Shown: positions 16,817-25,942, counted from the first letter of the stretch. The stretch is 47,348 nt of DNA from Curtobacterium sp. MMLR14_010 (GCF_001865015.1 NZ_MJGV01000079.1:86079-133426); one strand, 5' to 3'. Numbers and translations are program-made. Notes: a model not told the origin generated them from the letters alone.

Positions 16817-18241
16817 TCAGCCGATGCGGACCAGCTTCTCGTTGACGAACGCGGTGGCGCCCAGGGCGCCGAGCTCGCGGCCGAAGCCGCTGGCCTTCAC
16901 GCCGCCGAAGGGGAGCTCCGGGCTGTCCGCGCCGACGATGTTGACGTAGACCATGCCGGCCTCGATCCGGTCGGCGACCCGGAGCGCCTGGTCCTCGTCG
17001 GTGGTGAAGAGGTACGAGCCGAGGCCGAACGGGGTGTCGTTGGCGAGCCGGACGGCGGCGTCCTCGTCCGCGACGCGGTGGACGACGGCGACGGGGCCGA
17101 AGAACTCCTCGCGGTAGGCGTCGTTGTCGGGTGTGACGTCGGTCAGGACGGTCGGCAGGAAGGCATTGCCCTGGCGCTCACCGCCGGTGACGACGGTGGC
17201 GCCCTGGGCCCTGGCGGCGTCGAGCTGGTCCTGCAGCCGGTCCGCGGCGGCGGGGGACGACAGGGGGCCGAGCTCCGCGCCAGGGGTGGTGGGGTCCGTG
17301 GGGGAGACGGCCGACATCGCGGCGGCGAACTTCGTCAGGAAGGCCTCGTAGAGGTCGTCGACGACGAGGAAGCGCTTGGCGGCGTTGCAGACCTGGCCGT
17401 TGCCCTCGAGCCGGGTGGCGACGGCCGAGGCGACCACGGCGTCCAGGTCATCGGTCGACAGGAGGATGAAGGGGTCCGACCCGCCGAGTTCGAGGACGAC
17501 CTTGGTGAGGTTCCGACCGGCGATCTCGGCCACCGCGGCACCGGCGCGGGCCGAGCCGGTGAGGGAGACGCCCTGCACGCGGGGGTCGGCGATGACGTCG
17601 GCGACCTGGTCGTTCGTGGCGAAGACGTTCGTGTAGGCGCCGGTGGGGAAGCCGGCGTCGTGGAAGATCCCCTCGATCGCCAGGGCCGACTCCGGGCACT
17701 GCGGGGCGTGCTTCAGCATGACGGTGTTGCCGACGAGCAGGGCCGGGCCGGCGAACCGGGCGATCTGGTACGCGGGGAAGTTCCACGGCATGATCCCGAG
17801 CAGCACGCCGACGGAGTCCTTGCGGATGAACGCGCTGCCGGTGCTGCCCGGGGCGAGCCTGATGGGCTGGTCGGCGAGGAACTCCTCGGCGTGGTCGGCC
17901 TGGAAGTCGTGGATGTCGGCGCAGAAGTCGACCTCGGCGAGGGCCTGGTCGATCGGCTTCGCCATCTCGCGGACGATCGTGGCGGCGAGGTCCTCGCGGC
18001 GCTCCCGGTACAGCTGGGCCACGCGGTGTAGGCGCTCGGCGCGCTCGGCGACGGTGCTGGTGTCCTCGGCGTGGGCGCGGTCCGCTGTGGCGATGGCCGT
18101 GCGGAGCTCGTCGTCCGTGATCGTGGGGAACGTGCGGAGGACCTCGCCGGTGGCCGGGTCGGTGACGGCGTAGCCCGTGGCCGGGTCGGTGACGGCGGCG
18201 CCCGTGTCCGGGTCGATGGCGGCGTGGCGGGTGTCGCTCAT
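16817..18241 (-). CDS. gabD: succinate-semialdehyde dehydrogenase (Sad/GabD-type aldehyde dehydrogenase)
   Basis: This enzyme oxidises succinate semialdehyde to succinate, completing the GABA shunt started by GabT. The 474-residue aldehyde dehydrogenase has LGIMPWNFPAYQIARF (as in the YneI/Sad group), TGSARAG, ELGGSDPF with catalytic Glu251 and GQVCNAAKR with nucleophile Cys285. Cofactor preference cannot be read. The N-terminus contains three tandem 9-residue repeats of the type AVTDPATGY (about residues 7-33), which look like a local in-frame expansion. The ATG at 18241 has AGGA upstream; 50 more open codons before it lack support. The gene is divergent from a secreted esterase and is not in the gabT operon, so co-regulation would need shared operators. 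Confidence 0.88.
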   Translation of the reverse strand: MSDTRHAAIDPDTGAAVTDPATGYAVTDPATGEVLRTFPTITDDELRTAIATADRAHAEDTSTVAERAERLHRVAQLYRERREDLAATIVREMAKPIDQALAEVDFCADIHDFQADHAEEFLADQPIRLAPGSTGSAFIRKDSVGVLLGIMPWNFPAYQIARFAGPALLVGNTVMLKHAPQCPESALAIEGIFHDAGFPTGAYTNVFATNDQVADVIADPRVQGVSLTGSARAGAAVAEIAGRNLTKVVLELGGSDPFILLSTDDLDAVVASAVATRLEGNGQVCNAAKRFLVVDDLYEAFLTKFAAAMSAVSPTDPTTPGAELGPLSSPAAADRLQDQLDAARAQGATVVTGGERQGNAFLPTVLTDVTPDNDAYREEFFGPVAVVHRVADEDAAVRLANDTPFGLGSYLFTTDEDQALRVADRIEAGMVYVNIVGADSPELPFGGVKASGFGRELGALGATAFVNEKLVRIG

Positions 18242-18464
18242 GCGGTGTCCTGTCTCGTGCGGGCAGCCGGGGTCGACGACTGGGCAGCACCCTACCGATC
18301 GGGGGCCACCCATCGGAGGTGCCGCCGCGTCGAGCAGTCGCGCGGGTGGTGGACATCGCGGCTGGTCCCGGACCGCGTCGCTGGGAGTCACCGCCGAGGA
18401 CGCTCAGTGTCCGCGCTCCGACCGGTGGCCGGTTCCCGGAGGACGTCCCTACGCTCTGGCTCCC

Positions 18465-19550
18465 ATGCAGCACACGAAGCGTTCCCGTCCGGCCGTCGTG
18501 GCCACCGTGGTGCTGGTCGCCCTCGTCGCGGTCGGACTCGGCTGCTCCGCGACCTGGTGGACGCGGGCGACCGCCACGGCGTCGGCCCCCGCTGCCACAG
18601 CGTCGGGGTCCTCCGGAGCCGCTGTCCTGGCCACGCCGGCTCCGGTCTCGCACGGCGGCATCCCGGCGGCCGAGGCGCCCACCCGGGGCCCCGCCCCGGC
18701 GACACGCGACCTCACGAGGACCTGGACGGCCCCGGTCGGCATGCCCACCCACGGGCGGCTGCTGCGCGTCGAGATCCCGGGCACCGTGTCGCACTTCCGC
18801 GCCCGACGCGCCCTGGTCTACCTGCCGCCGGCGGCGCTCACCGCGGACCCGCCGCACCTGCCGGTCGCCGTCCTGATGTCCGGGCAGTCGCGTGGCGCCG
18901 GACCCGACGACGTCGAGAACGGCGGGCACATCACGGCGACGATGGACGCGCTCGCCCGGACGAACCGCGGTCTCGCGCCGATCGTCGTCGTCCCCGACCA
19001 GCTCGGCCCGCGGTCGGGCAACCCGATGTGCGTCGACGGTCCGCTCGGCGACAGCCGCACCTACCTGGAGCGGGACGTGCCCGCGTGGATCACGTCGCAC
19101 CTCCGCGTGCAGACCGGGGCGGCGGCGTGGACCATCGGCGGGTTCTCGCAGGGCGGCACGTGCGCCATCCAGATCGGGGCGGGCGACCCGGCGCGCTTCG
19201 GCAACCTGATCGACGTCTCCGGCGAGGAGGCACCGAGCCGGGGCACCCTGGCGAAGACCATCGACGAGGGGTTCTCGGGCGATGCGGCCGCCTACCGCGC
19301 TGCCGTCCCGGCGGCGGTCCTCGCGGCGCACGAGCCGTACCGGGCGTCGAACGCGTTCTTCGCCGTGGGGCACGACGACGGCGCGTACGGGCCCGTCATG
19401 CCGGTGATGGCCGCACGGGCGAGGGCTGCCGGCATGCACGTCGCCACGTGGGTCGTCCCGGGTGCGAAGCACAACTGGACGACGGCGGGTGCGGGGCTCG
19501 CGGCGGGGCTGGCGTGGTTGATGCCGCGAACGGGGCTCGCGCCGAGCTGA
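18465..19550 (+). CDS. secreted or membrane-anchored alpha/beta-hydrolase (esterase family)
   Basis: This is a predicted exported esterase of 361 residues. A basic N-terminus and hydrophobic segment (about 9-27) form a signal or anchor, followed by an Ala/Ser/Thr-rich low-complexity stretch to about residue 80. The catalytic part belongs to the esterase/mycolyltransferase-like fold, with nucleophile elbow GGFSQG (Ser228) and a late GAKHNW that probably provides the catalytic His. The acidic residue is not certain. The substrate is unknown. TACGCT lies nine bases before the ATG, giving a very short or absent leader. The frame is open upstream but overlaps the divergent aldehyde dehydrogenase. 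A hairpin follows the gene. Confidence 0.82.
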   Translation: MQHTKRSRPAVVATVVLVALVAVGLGCSATWWTRATATASAPAATASGSSGAAVLATPAPVSHGGIPAAEAPTRGPAPATRDLTRTWTAPVGMPTHGRLLRVEIPGTVSHFRARRALVYLPPAALTADPPHLPVAVLMSGQSRGAGPDDVENGGHITATMDALARTNRGLAPIVVVPDQLGPRSGNPMCVDGPLGDSRTYLERDVPAWITSHLRVQTGAAAWTIGGFSQGGTCAIQIGAGDPARFGNLIDVSGEEAPSRGTLAKTIDEGFSGDAAAYRAAVPAAVLAAHEPYRASNAFFAVGHDDGAYGPVMPVMAARARAAGMHVATWVVPGAKHNWTTAGAGLAAGLAWLMPRTGLAPS

Positions 19551-19635
19551 GACGGCGGGTGCGCGTGGTCGGTGTCGTCGCGCGCGGCGCGCTTCGCGCG
19601 GGGTACGCACCCGTCGCGCGGCGCGCACCGTGAGG

Positions 19636-19683
19636 TCGCACTCCGTGTCGGGTCCGTCTGGGCGGAGGCGACACGGAGTGCGA
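19636..19683. terminator. bidirectional hairpin between the esterase and beta-helix genes
   Basis: A perfect 15-bp inverted repeat (TCGCACTCCGTGTCG, 19636-19650, with 19669-19683) surrounds an 18-base loop. It lies between two convergent genes. The preceding 60 bases are alternating GCGC-rich sequence that can also fold. No gene was seen in the 198-bp gap. Confidence 0.8.
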
Positions 19684-19748
19684 TCTCGACGTGCTGGTCG
19701 TTCGGTCAGTCGTCCTCGGTGGTGGTCACCGTCGCTGTTCCGGCCGCA

Positions 19749-21527
19749 TCAGTTGTACGACGCGACACGGTTCGGTGCGGTGTTGCCCGCAGGGGTCGGG
19801 ACGGCTCCGCCGATGCCGTTCACCACGCTGGAGATGGAGCCGACGTCGCCGAGGGACACCGTGACCAGGCCTCGGGCCTGCACCCCGGCCGTCTGCGGCA
19901 GCTCGAAGGCTCGATCCGCGTGCACCGACGGGTTCGTGTTGAAGAAGCAGTAGACGCCGCCGCCCCAGATCTGGTGCGTGGTCACGGTCGACGCGACCTT
20001 GTAGGCCGCGTACCCCGCGCCGGTCGGGCTCTGCCACGAGGCGTTGTCCGGCACGTCGTACGGCATCTCGTTCTGGAAGAAGATCGTCTTGCCGTTGTTG
20101 CCGTTCCACTGCACTTCGTACTTCTGGTAGTGCTCGACGAACAGCCCGGTGGCGAGGACGTCGTTGCCGTTCACCTCGACGCCGGTCGCGCCGGTGTTGA
20201 CCGTCCAGCCCGTGGCCGCGCCGCCGTGGTCAGCACGCCACGCCCAGATGTGGTCGACCAGGGTGTCGTCGGCGTTGACCTGCAGCGTCGTGGTCGCTCT
20301 GCCCTGGATGCTCGAGCCGACGCGGAAGAAGACGTCCTGGGTGCTCTGCGGGTCGCCTGCGTGGTCGACGTGTGAACCGCTCGCGCCGAGTCGGACGAGC
20401 TGCGCGCTGTTCTGCGGGCCGGCGTCGACGACGAGGTTCGAGACGTTCACGCCGGCGACGTCGCTCGACGTCAGGACCGCGTTGCCGGCGGTCGGCACGA
20501 GCGTCGGGAAGCCGATGCCCGTCACGACCGTGTCCGCACGGGTGACGTTGAGCGCGGCGTTGAGCTGGTAGGTGCCCGGCGTGAAGAACAGGTTCAGGCC
20601 CTGGGCCAGCGCGCTGTTGATCGTCGCGGCCGAGTCGCCCGGGTGCGCCACGTAGAAGTTGCGCATCGGGATGTCGGTGCCGCCCGTGTTCGGCCAGGTC
20701 ACACCGCTCGAGTTCTGCCGCAGTGACGGCACGAACACGTGGTACTTGTTCGACGAGTCGACGAACAGGTACGGCTTCTCGCGGGTCGTCGGCGTGGTGG
20801 CGAGCGTCGTGTAGCTCTTCGAGAAGTCGTTCGCGGGAGCACCCTGCACGCCCGAGAACGTCATGTTCCAGTTGCCGCCCTGCCACGACCCGAGGGTGGA
20901 GTTGCGCGTGTACCACTGCTGCTGCGACCCCGACGTGACCGTGCCGTCGACCTTCGTGTCCGCGATGTACCCGCCGGACGAGTACCCCTGACCGCCGTCC
21001 TGGTTCGACGGGCCCATGGTCAGGTTGCCCTTGACGTGCACCCGACGCATCGGCGCGGCCTGCGAGACGGCCCAGCGGTCGGTCCCGCCCTCCGGCACGA
21101 TCGCGAGGTTCTCGACCGAGCGCCAGAAGTTCTGCGTGGCGTTCTTTTCGTCCCCGGCGTTCCACCCGGAGTCGACGTTGACCGCCCCGTTGATGGTGAC
21201 GTCGTCGGGGTTCTTCCCGAGGCCGGCGACCGACGTGTAGAACCCGAGGTTCGCCCAGACGCGGCCGTAGGTCCCCGGCTTGAACAGGAACGCCGAGCGC
21301 TGCGACCCGAACTGCGCGGTCGGGCTGCGGAGCTGCGCGTTGAACGCGGCGTCGACGTCGGCCTGGATGGTCGCCGTCGGTGTCGAGGGCGAGTAGACCT
21401 TGACGTTGCTGCCGAAGTCCGGGGTGTCGCTCGTGGTGACCGCCTGCGCGGAGATCGCCGGCACGAGGGCACCGACCACACCGGCGCTCAGGGCGATCGC
21501 GAAGAGCTGTCTCATCCGTCGTTGCAT
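19749..21527 (-). CDS. secreted right-handed beta-helix protein of unknown substrate
   Basis: This is a predicted exported protein of 592 residues. A signal peptide begins near the second Met (MRQLFAIALSAG) and probably ends after ISAQA. The mature part has two pectate-lyase/GH55-like halves: an N-terminal half with FGSQRSAFLFKPGTY and GLGKNPDDVTINGAV, and a C-terminal half with LFFTPGTYQLNAAL, followed by rungs of regular Asn/Asp/Gly pattern. It resembles streptomycete exported proteins often labelled coagulation factor 5/8 or adenylyl cyclase, labels nothing in the sequence supports. It is likely a polysaccharide-acting or -binding protein, with no catalytic residues assigned. The start at 21527 was chosen over an earlier ATG at 21569; a GAGGA lies 13 bases upstream. 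Confidence 0.8.
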   Translation of the reverse strand: MQRRMRQLFAIALSAGVVGALVPAISAQAVTTSDTPDFGSNVKVYSPSTPTATIQADVDAAFNAQLRSPTAQFGSQRSAFLFKPGTYGRVWANLGFYTSVAGLGKNPDDVTINGAVNVDSGWNAGDEKNATQNFWRSVENLAIVPEGGTDRWAVSQAAPMRRVHVKGNLTMGPSNQDGGQGYSSGGYIADTKVDGTVTSGSQQQWYTRNSTLGSWQGGNWNMTFSGVQGAPANDFSKSYTTLATTPTTREKPYLFVDSSNKYHVFVPSLRQNSSGVTWPNTGGTDIPMRNFYVAHPGDSAATINSALAQGLNLFFTPGTYQLNAALNVTRADTVVTGIGFPTLVPTAGNAVLTSSDVAGVNVSNLVVDAGPQNSAQLVRLGASGSHVDHAGDPQSTQDVFFRVGSSIQGRATTTLQVNADDTLVDHIWAWRADHGGAATGWTVNTGATGVEVNGNDVLATGLFVEHYQKYEVQWNGNNGKTIFFQNEMPYDVPDNASWQSPTGAGYAAYKVASTVTTHQIWGGGVYCFFNTNPSVHADRAFELPQTAGVQARGLVTVSLGDVGSISSVVNGIGGAVPTPAGNTAPNRVASYN

Positions 21528-21733
21528 GATGCTCGATCCGTCCTCGTGGAGCGTCGTTGCCCCACGCAACGGACGCTAGACCTGTTCGTGCGCACAGACA
21601 GTCGGACGTTGGGCGGACCAGTGCCGTCCCCCCGACGGTCGCGGTGTCCGGTCGGCGCGCGTGTCACCCGGGCGTCCAGGGAGGGCGGACCGGACGGGGG
21701 TTGCGTGGAGAACGTCAGATCTCAGGAGGACAC

Positions 21734-22552
21734 ATGAGCAAGACCTGGTTCATCACCGGAGCATCCAAGGGCTTCGGCCGCGAGTGGGCGGAAGCCGCAC
21801 TCGAGCGCGGCGACTCGGTCGCCGGGACCGCGCGCAACCCCGACGACGTGCAGGACCTCGCCGACCGGTACCCGGAGACGTTCCTGGCGTTGCAGCTCGA
21901 CGTCACCGACCGCGACGCCGACTTCGTCGCGGTGCAGCGTGCCGCCGAGCACTTCGGCGCACTCGACGTCGTCGTGAACAACGCCGGCTTCGGCCACTTC
22001 GGCATGGTCGAGGAACTCACCGAGGACGAGGTCCGCGCCCAGCTCGAGACCAACCTGTTCGGCGCGCTCTGGGTCACCCAGGCCGCGCTGCCGATCATGC
22101 GGGAGCAGGGCTCCGGGCACGTCATCCAGGTGTCGAGCATCGGCGGCATCAGCGCGTTCCCCACGGTGGGCGCGTACCACGCGTCGAAGTGGGCGCTCGA
22201 GGGCCTCTCGCAGGCCCTGTCGCAGGAGGTCGCGGGCTTCGGCATCCACGTCACGCTCGTCGAGCCCGGCGGGTTCTCGACCGACTGGTCCGGATTGTCC
22301 TCGAAGCGCAGCACCGAGAACCCGGCCTACGCGGACGTCCGCGAGGCCGCGTCGAAGCGCCCGTCCGCCGCCGACCCGGGCAAGCCCGAGGCGACGCGGC
22401 CGGCGATCCTCGCGGTCGTCGACGCCGAGCAGCCGCCCCTGCGGGTGTTCTTCGGCAAGGCCCCGCTCGGCATCGCCGAGAAGGACTACGAGTCCCGCCT
22501 GGCGACCTGGCGCGAGTGGCAGCCGGTGGCCGAACAGGCCCACGGGTCCTGA
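21734..22552 (+). CDS. short-chain dehydrogenase/reductase
   Basis: This is a classical SDR oxidoreductase of 272 residues. It has TGASKGFG (8-15) for NAD(P) binding, NNAG in the fourth strand region, a serine in VSSIGG and the catalytic YHASK. The sequence is like the ketoreductase/oxidoreductase group often annotated as SDR family oxidoreductase, and the substrate is unknown. It has one of the strongest ribosome-binding sites in the window (CAGGAGGACAC before ATG at 21734). It is divergent from the beta-helix gene across 206 bp, and its stop is only 16 bp from the stop of the convergent amine oxidase. Confidence 0.88.
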   Translation: MSKTWFITGASKGFGREWAEAALERGDSVAGTARNPDDVQDLADRYPETFLALQLDVTDRDADFVAVQRAAEHFGALDVVVNNAGFGHFGMVEELTEDEVRAQLETNLFGALWVTQAALPIMREQGSGHVIQVSSIGGISAFPTVGAYHASKWALEGLSQALSQEVAGFGIHVTLVEPGGFSTDWSGLSSKRSTENPAYADVREAASKRPSAADPGKPEATRPAILAVVDAEQPPLRVFFGKAPLGIAEKDYESRLATWREWQPVAEQAHGS

Positions 22553-22568
22553 CGGGTCACCTGGCCTG

Positions 22569-23891
22569 TCACGGGACCGGCCGGACCAGGTCCTCGACGC
22601 CGACCTCGGTGTCGAGGATCCGGTTCGCCGCCCGGAGCCCGGACAGCAGCGCGCCGTGCACCGTCGCGGGGTCGTCCGACCAGGTGGCCTCGCCGGCGAG
22701 CTGGACGCGTCCGGAGGGCGTGCCGAGCAGGTCGTGGTCCTCGGGGGACGCTCCGACGTGCAGGTACGAGTACGACCCGCGCGTGAAGGGGTCGGCAGCC
22801 CAGCGGGTGATCCGGACGGCGTCCGGCGTCGGCACGTCGGGCCCGTACATGTAGCGGAGCGCGGCCATGCCCTCGGCCACGACCTCGGCGTCCGACAGGG
22901 TCTCGAGACGCCGGGCGCTGTCACCGCCGACCAGGGCCGCGAGCACGGGTTCGCTCGTCACCCGGGACATGTCGTACCAGGAGTGCCAGTCCGAGCCGGC
23001 GGGGCCCTGCTGACGGATGACCCAGGCGTCCCAGAACTTCGTCGGGAAGCGCAGGAAGACCTTGTCGTAGACGCCCATGCCGAGGCGCTCGACGGCGTCG
23101 GCCGCCGGCGCGACGAGCGGTGGGTCGAAGCGCACGTCGCCCGCCTGCAGCACCCCGAGCGGAACCGTCACGACGACGTGCTGGGCGCAGAAGACCGCGC
23201 CGTCCGCGGTGGTCACCCGGGCCCGTTCGTCGTTCTGCTCGACGAGGGACACGACGGCCTCGGTCCGGACGTCGAGACCGGCGGCGAGGGCGGTGACGTA
23301 CTGCCCGTAGCCACCGGGGAAGACGACCTCGTCCCCGGCCACGTGCTCCTCGTCGAGTCCGTGCGCGTCGAGGTCGATGACGGGTGCCCCGCAGAGGTCC
23401 TCGGAGCGGTGGGCCATGTACTCCTCGACGCGGAGCGCCCGGCCGTCGCCCCAGCCGAGCGACTCGACGACGGACGCGACGACGTCGGCGTACGAGGTCC
23501 CCGGGGCAGCGGCGTCGACGGCGGCCGGCAGCAGCTCGTCCACGGTGTGCAGGTCGGCGAGGAAGGCGCCGGAGGGCACGTCGGCGAGCCGGGCCCCGGA
23601 CGGGTCGTGCCAGGCGATCGGCCGTCCGTCGAACTGGAAGCTGCCGACGGTGAACTCGACGGTCTCGATGTCGAACGCCGCGGCCAGCGACCAGAGCGGG
23701 TTGCCGTCGACGCCGTGGATCCACGAGGCGCCGAGGTCGACCGGCACGCCGAGCGTGTCGTCCGTCCAGGTGCGGCCGCCGATCCGGTCGCGGGCTTCGA
23801 GCACGACGACACTGGCGCCGCGCAGGGCAAGGGCACGGGCAGTGGCGAGTCCGGCGATGCCGGCCCCCACGACGATGACGTCCACGCCCAT
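22569..23891 (-). CDS. FAD-dependent polyamine oxidase-like amine oxidase
   Basis: This is a predicted flavin amine oxidase of 440 residues, probably acting on spermidine, spermine or acetylated polyamines. It has VVGAGIAGLATARAL and VLEARDRIGGRTW at the N-terminus, LGASWIHGVDGNPL (a motif of eukaryotic-type polyamine oxidases), FPGGYGQYVTAL in the middle and VQLAGEATWSDDPATVHGAL at the C-terminal FAD site. It is 28 bp downstream of the aminotransferase and likely on the same transcript as that gene and the Lrp regulator. It is clearly different from the putrescine oxidase at 13642, so the two may divide long and short polyamines. Substrate preference is inferred from motif and context. Confidence 0.85.
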   Translation of the reverse strand: MGVDVIVVGAGIAGLATARALALRGASVVVLEARDRIGGRTWTDDTLGVPVDLGASWIHGVDGNPLWSLAAAFDIETVEFTVGSFQFDGRPIAWHDPSGARLADVPSGAFLADLHTVDELLPAAVDAAAPGTSYADVVASVVESLGWGDGRALRVEEYMAHRSEDLCGAPVIDLDAHGLDEEHVAGDEVVFPGGYGQYVTALAAGLDVRTEAVVSLVEQNDERARVTTADGAVFCAQHVVVTVPLGVLQAGDVRFDPPLVAPAADAVERLGMGVYDKVFLRFPTKFWDAWVIRQQGPAGSDWHSWYDMSRVTSEPVLAALVGGDSARRLETLSDAEVVAEGMAALRYMYGPDVPTPDAVRITRWAADPFTRGSYSYLHVGASPEDHDLLGTPSGRVQLAGEATWSDDPATVHGALLSGLRAANRILDTEVGVEDLVRPVP

Positions 23892-23919
23892 CAGTGTGCT
23901 CCAGCTCGCTCGGACCCGG

Positions 23920-25350
23920 TCAGACCTTCGAGGCGGCCTCGGACAGCACGCTCCGCAGGATCGAGGTGATCTCGCGGAACTCCGGCTGCCCGATGGTGAG
24001 CGGGGGTGCGAGCTGCACGACCGGGTCGCCGCGGTCGTCGGCACGGCAGTACAGCCCCGCGTCGAACAGCGCCTTCGACAGGAAGCCACGGAGCAGGCGC
24101 TCGGACTCGTCGCTGTCGAACGTGGCCTTCGTCGCCTTGTCCTTCACGAGCTCGATCCCGTAGAAGTACCCGGCCCCGCGGACGTCGCCGACGATCGGCA
24201 GGTCGCGCAGGGTGTCGAGCTCGGCCTTGAACAGCGGGGCGTTCTGCTGGACGTTCTCGAGCAGGCCCTCTTCCTCGAAGATGTCGAGGTTCTCCATCGC
24301 CACGGCGGCCGAGACCGGGTGCCCGCCGAACGTGTACCCGTGGTAGAAGGTCGTGTCACCGGTCGAGAACGGCTCGAAGAGCTTGTCGCTGATGATCGTG
24401 GCGCCGATGGGCGAGTACCCCGAGGTCATCGCCTTCGCGCAGGTGATCATGTCCGGCACGAAGCCGTAGGTGTCGCAGGCGAACATCGTGCCGATGCGAC
24501 CGAAGGCACAGATCACCTCGTCGGACACGAGCAGGACGTCGTGCTCGTCGCAGATCTCGCGGACCCGCTGGAAGTACCCGGGCGGCGGGGTGAAGCAGCC
24601 GCCCGAGTTCTGGACGGGCTCGAGGAAGACCGCTGCGACGGTGTCGGGGCCCTCGAACTCGATCATCTCGCGGATGCGCTCGGCTGCCCAGAACCCGAAC
24701 TCCTCCTCCGTCGCTCCGGCGAAGCCCATCTCCTCGGCCCGGTAGAAGTTCGTGTTCGGGACGCGGAAGCCGCCCGGGACCAGGGGCTCGAACATCGCCT
24801 TCATCGCCGGGATGCCCGTGATCGCCAGGGCTCCCTGCGGGGTGCCGTGGTAGGCCACCGCGCGGGAGATCACCTTGTGCTTCGTGGGCTTGCCGCGGAG
24901 CTTCCAGTAGTGCTTCGCGAGCTTGAACGCCGTCTCGACGGCCTCACCGCCACCGGTCGAGAAGAACACCTTGTTGAGGTCGCCCGGCGCGTGGTCGGCC
25001 AGCCGGTCGGCGAGCTCGATCGCGGCGGGGTGCGCGTACGACCAGATCGGGAAGAACGACAGCGTCTCGGCCTGCTTGGCGGCCATCTCGGCCAGGCGCT
25101 TCCGACCGTGCCCCGCAGCGACGACGAAGAGTCCGGACAGTCCGTCGATGTAGCCCTTGCCGTGGCTGTCGTAGACGTGGTGCCCCTCGCCGCGGACCAT
25201 GATCGGCACGTCGGCCCCGGCCTGGTTGGCGCCGTGCCGGGCGAAGTGCATCCACAGGTGGTCGCGGGACTTCTGCTGCAGGGCGGCGTCGTCGACCGGG
25301 GCGAACGGGTCGTACGAGCCGAGTCGGGTGGGCTGTTCGGAGATGGTCAT
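23920..25350 (-). CDS. putrescine/polyamine aminotransferase (class III, SpuC-like)
   Basis: This PLP enzyme is predicted to move the terminal amino group of putrescine or a related amine to pyruvate, giving 4-aminobutanal. The 476-residue protein has FFSTGGGEAVETAFKLAK, FLEPVQNSGG, VSDEVICAFGRIG with Asp277, and CAKAMTSGYSPIGA with the PLP Lys306. These variants match the putrescine/beta-alanine-pyruvate group and not GabT. Its ATG overlaps the Lrp-type stop by four bases (ATGA). The divergent gene encodes an aldehyde dehydrogenase for the expected product, which supports the assignment. A role on another omega-amino compound is possible. Confidence 0.87.
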   Translation of the reverse strand: MTISEQPTRLGSYDPFAPVDDAALQQKSRDHLWMHFARHGANQAGADVPIMVRGEGHHVYDSHGKGYIDGLSGLFVVAAGHGRKRLAEMAAKQAETLSFFPIWSYAHPAAIELADRLADHAPGDLNKVFFSTGGGEAVETAFKLAKHYWKLRGKPTKHKVISRAVAYHGTPQGALAITGIPAMKAMFEPLVPGGFRVPNTNFYRAEEMGFAGATEEEFGFWAAERIREMIEFEGPDTVAAVFLEPVQNSGGCFTPPPGYFQRVREICDEHDVLLVSDEVICAFGRIGTMFACDTYGFVPDMITCAKAMTSGYSPIGATIISDKLFEPFSTGDTTFYHGYTFGGHPVSAAVAMENLDIFEEEGLLENVQQNAPLFKAELDTLRDLPIVGDVRGAGYFYGIELVKDKATKATFDSDESERLLRGFLSKALFDAGLYCRADDRGDPVVQLAPPLTIGQPEFREITSILRSVLSEAASKV

Positions 25351-25817
25351 CGCGTTCCCCAGTCGTAGAGCTGTTTGCGGAGTTGCAGGTAGACGAAGGT
25401 CTCGGTGCCGGTCACGCCCGGGATGGCCCGGATCGTGCCGTTGAGCAGTTCGATGAGGTCGTCGTCGTCCTCGCAGACGACCTCGACCATCAGGTCGAAG
25501 CTGCCGGCGGTCATCACGAGGTAGTCGACCGCGGCCAGCTGTTCGAGTGCATCGGCGACCGACCGGGTGTCCCCGCTGACGCGGATGCCGATCATCGCCT
25601 GCCGGTGGAACCCGAGCTGCATGGGGTCGGTGACCGCGACGATCTGCATGACGCCGGTCTCGGTGAGCTTCTGCACGCGCTGCCGGACCGCCGCCTCGCT
25701 GAGGCCGACCGCCTTGCCGATCTCGCCGTAGGGCCGTCGTCCGTCAGCCTGGAGCTGCTCGATGATGCGCTTGGAGATGTCGTCGATGGGTCCCGGACGT
25801 CGTGGTGCTGCCGCCAT
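25347..25817 (-). CDS. Lrp/AsnC-family transcriptional regulator of the polyamine locus
   Basis: This is a local regulator of 156 residues. The N-terminal helix-turn-helix covers about residues 29-51 (YGEIGKAVGLSEAAVRQRV), and the AsnC/RAM effector and oligomer domain about 65-140. It is the first gene of the leftward operon with the aminotransferase and polyamine oxidase, and is divergent from the aldehyde dehydrogenase and pot genes. It probably senses a polyamine, amino acid or breakdown product and acts on both promoters through the 125-bp gap. An ATG at 25829 would add four residues, and the frame is open to a GTG at 25883; the start is therefore uncertain by up to 22 codons. Confidence 0.87.
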   Translation of the reverse strand: MAAAPRRPGPIDDISKRIIEQLQADGRRPYGEIGKAVGLSEAAVRQRVQKLTETGVMQIVAVTDPMQLGFHRQAMIGIRVSGDTRSVADALEQLAAVDYLVMTAGSFDLMVEVVCEDDDDLIELLNGTIRAIPGVTGTETFVYLQLRKQLYDWGTR

Positions 25818-25858
25818 GCCGGACAGCATGGCAGTGGCACTCCGCAGCACGCAAGGGA

Positions 25859-25898
25859 TTCCGTTGTGAACAGCGTGTTTCACGACGATTTCCGTTGT
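25859..25898. promoter_or_regulatory. candidate Lrp-type operator region
   Basis: TTCCGTTGT occurs at 25859-25867 and 25890-25898, 31 bp apart, which is about three helical turns. Between them is a dyad with GTGAA (25866-25870) and TTCAC (25879-25883), part of a longer imperfect inverted repeat. It lies in the control region shared by the two polyamine operons and is richer in A and T than its surroundings. Binding by the neighbouring Lrp protein is inferred. Confidence 0.5.
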
Positions 25899-25942
25899 TA
25901 CAAGTCTTCCGAACTGGTGCGATCCGTGTCAGGATCACCGCC

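Noticed and set aside
18141..18223. Possible CRISPR-like array
   Set aside because: The 27-bp units have no variable spacers and encode in-frame protein repeats of an aldehyde dehydrogenase.
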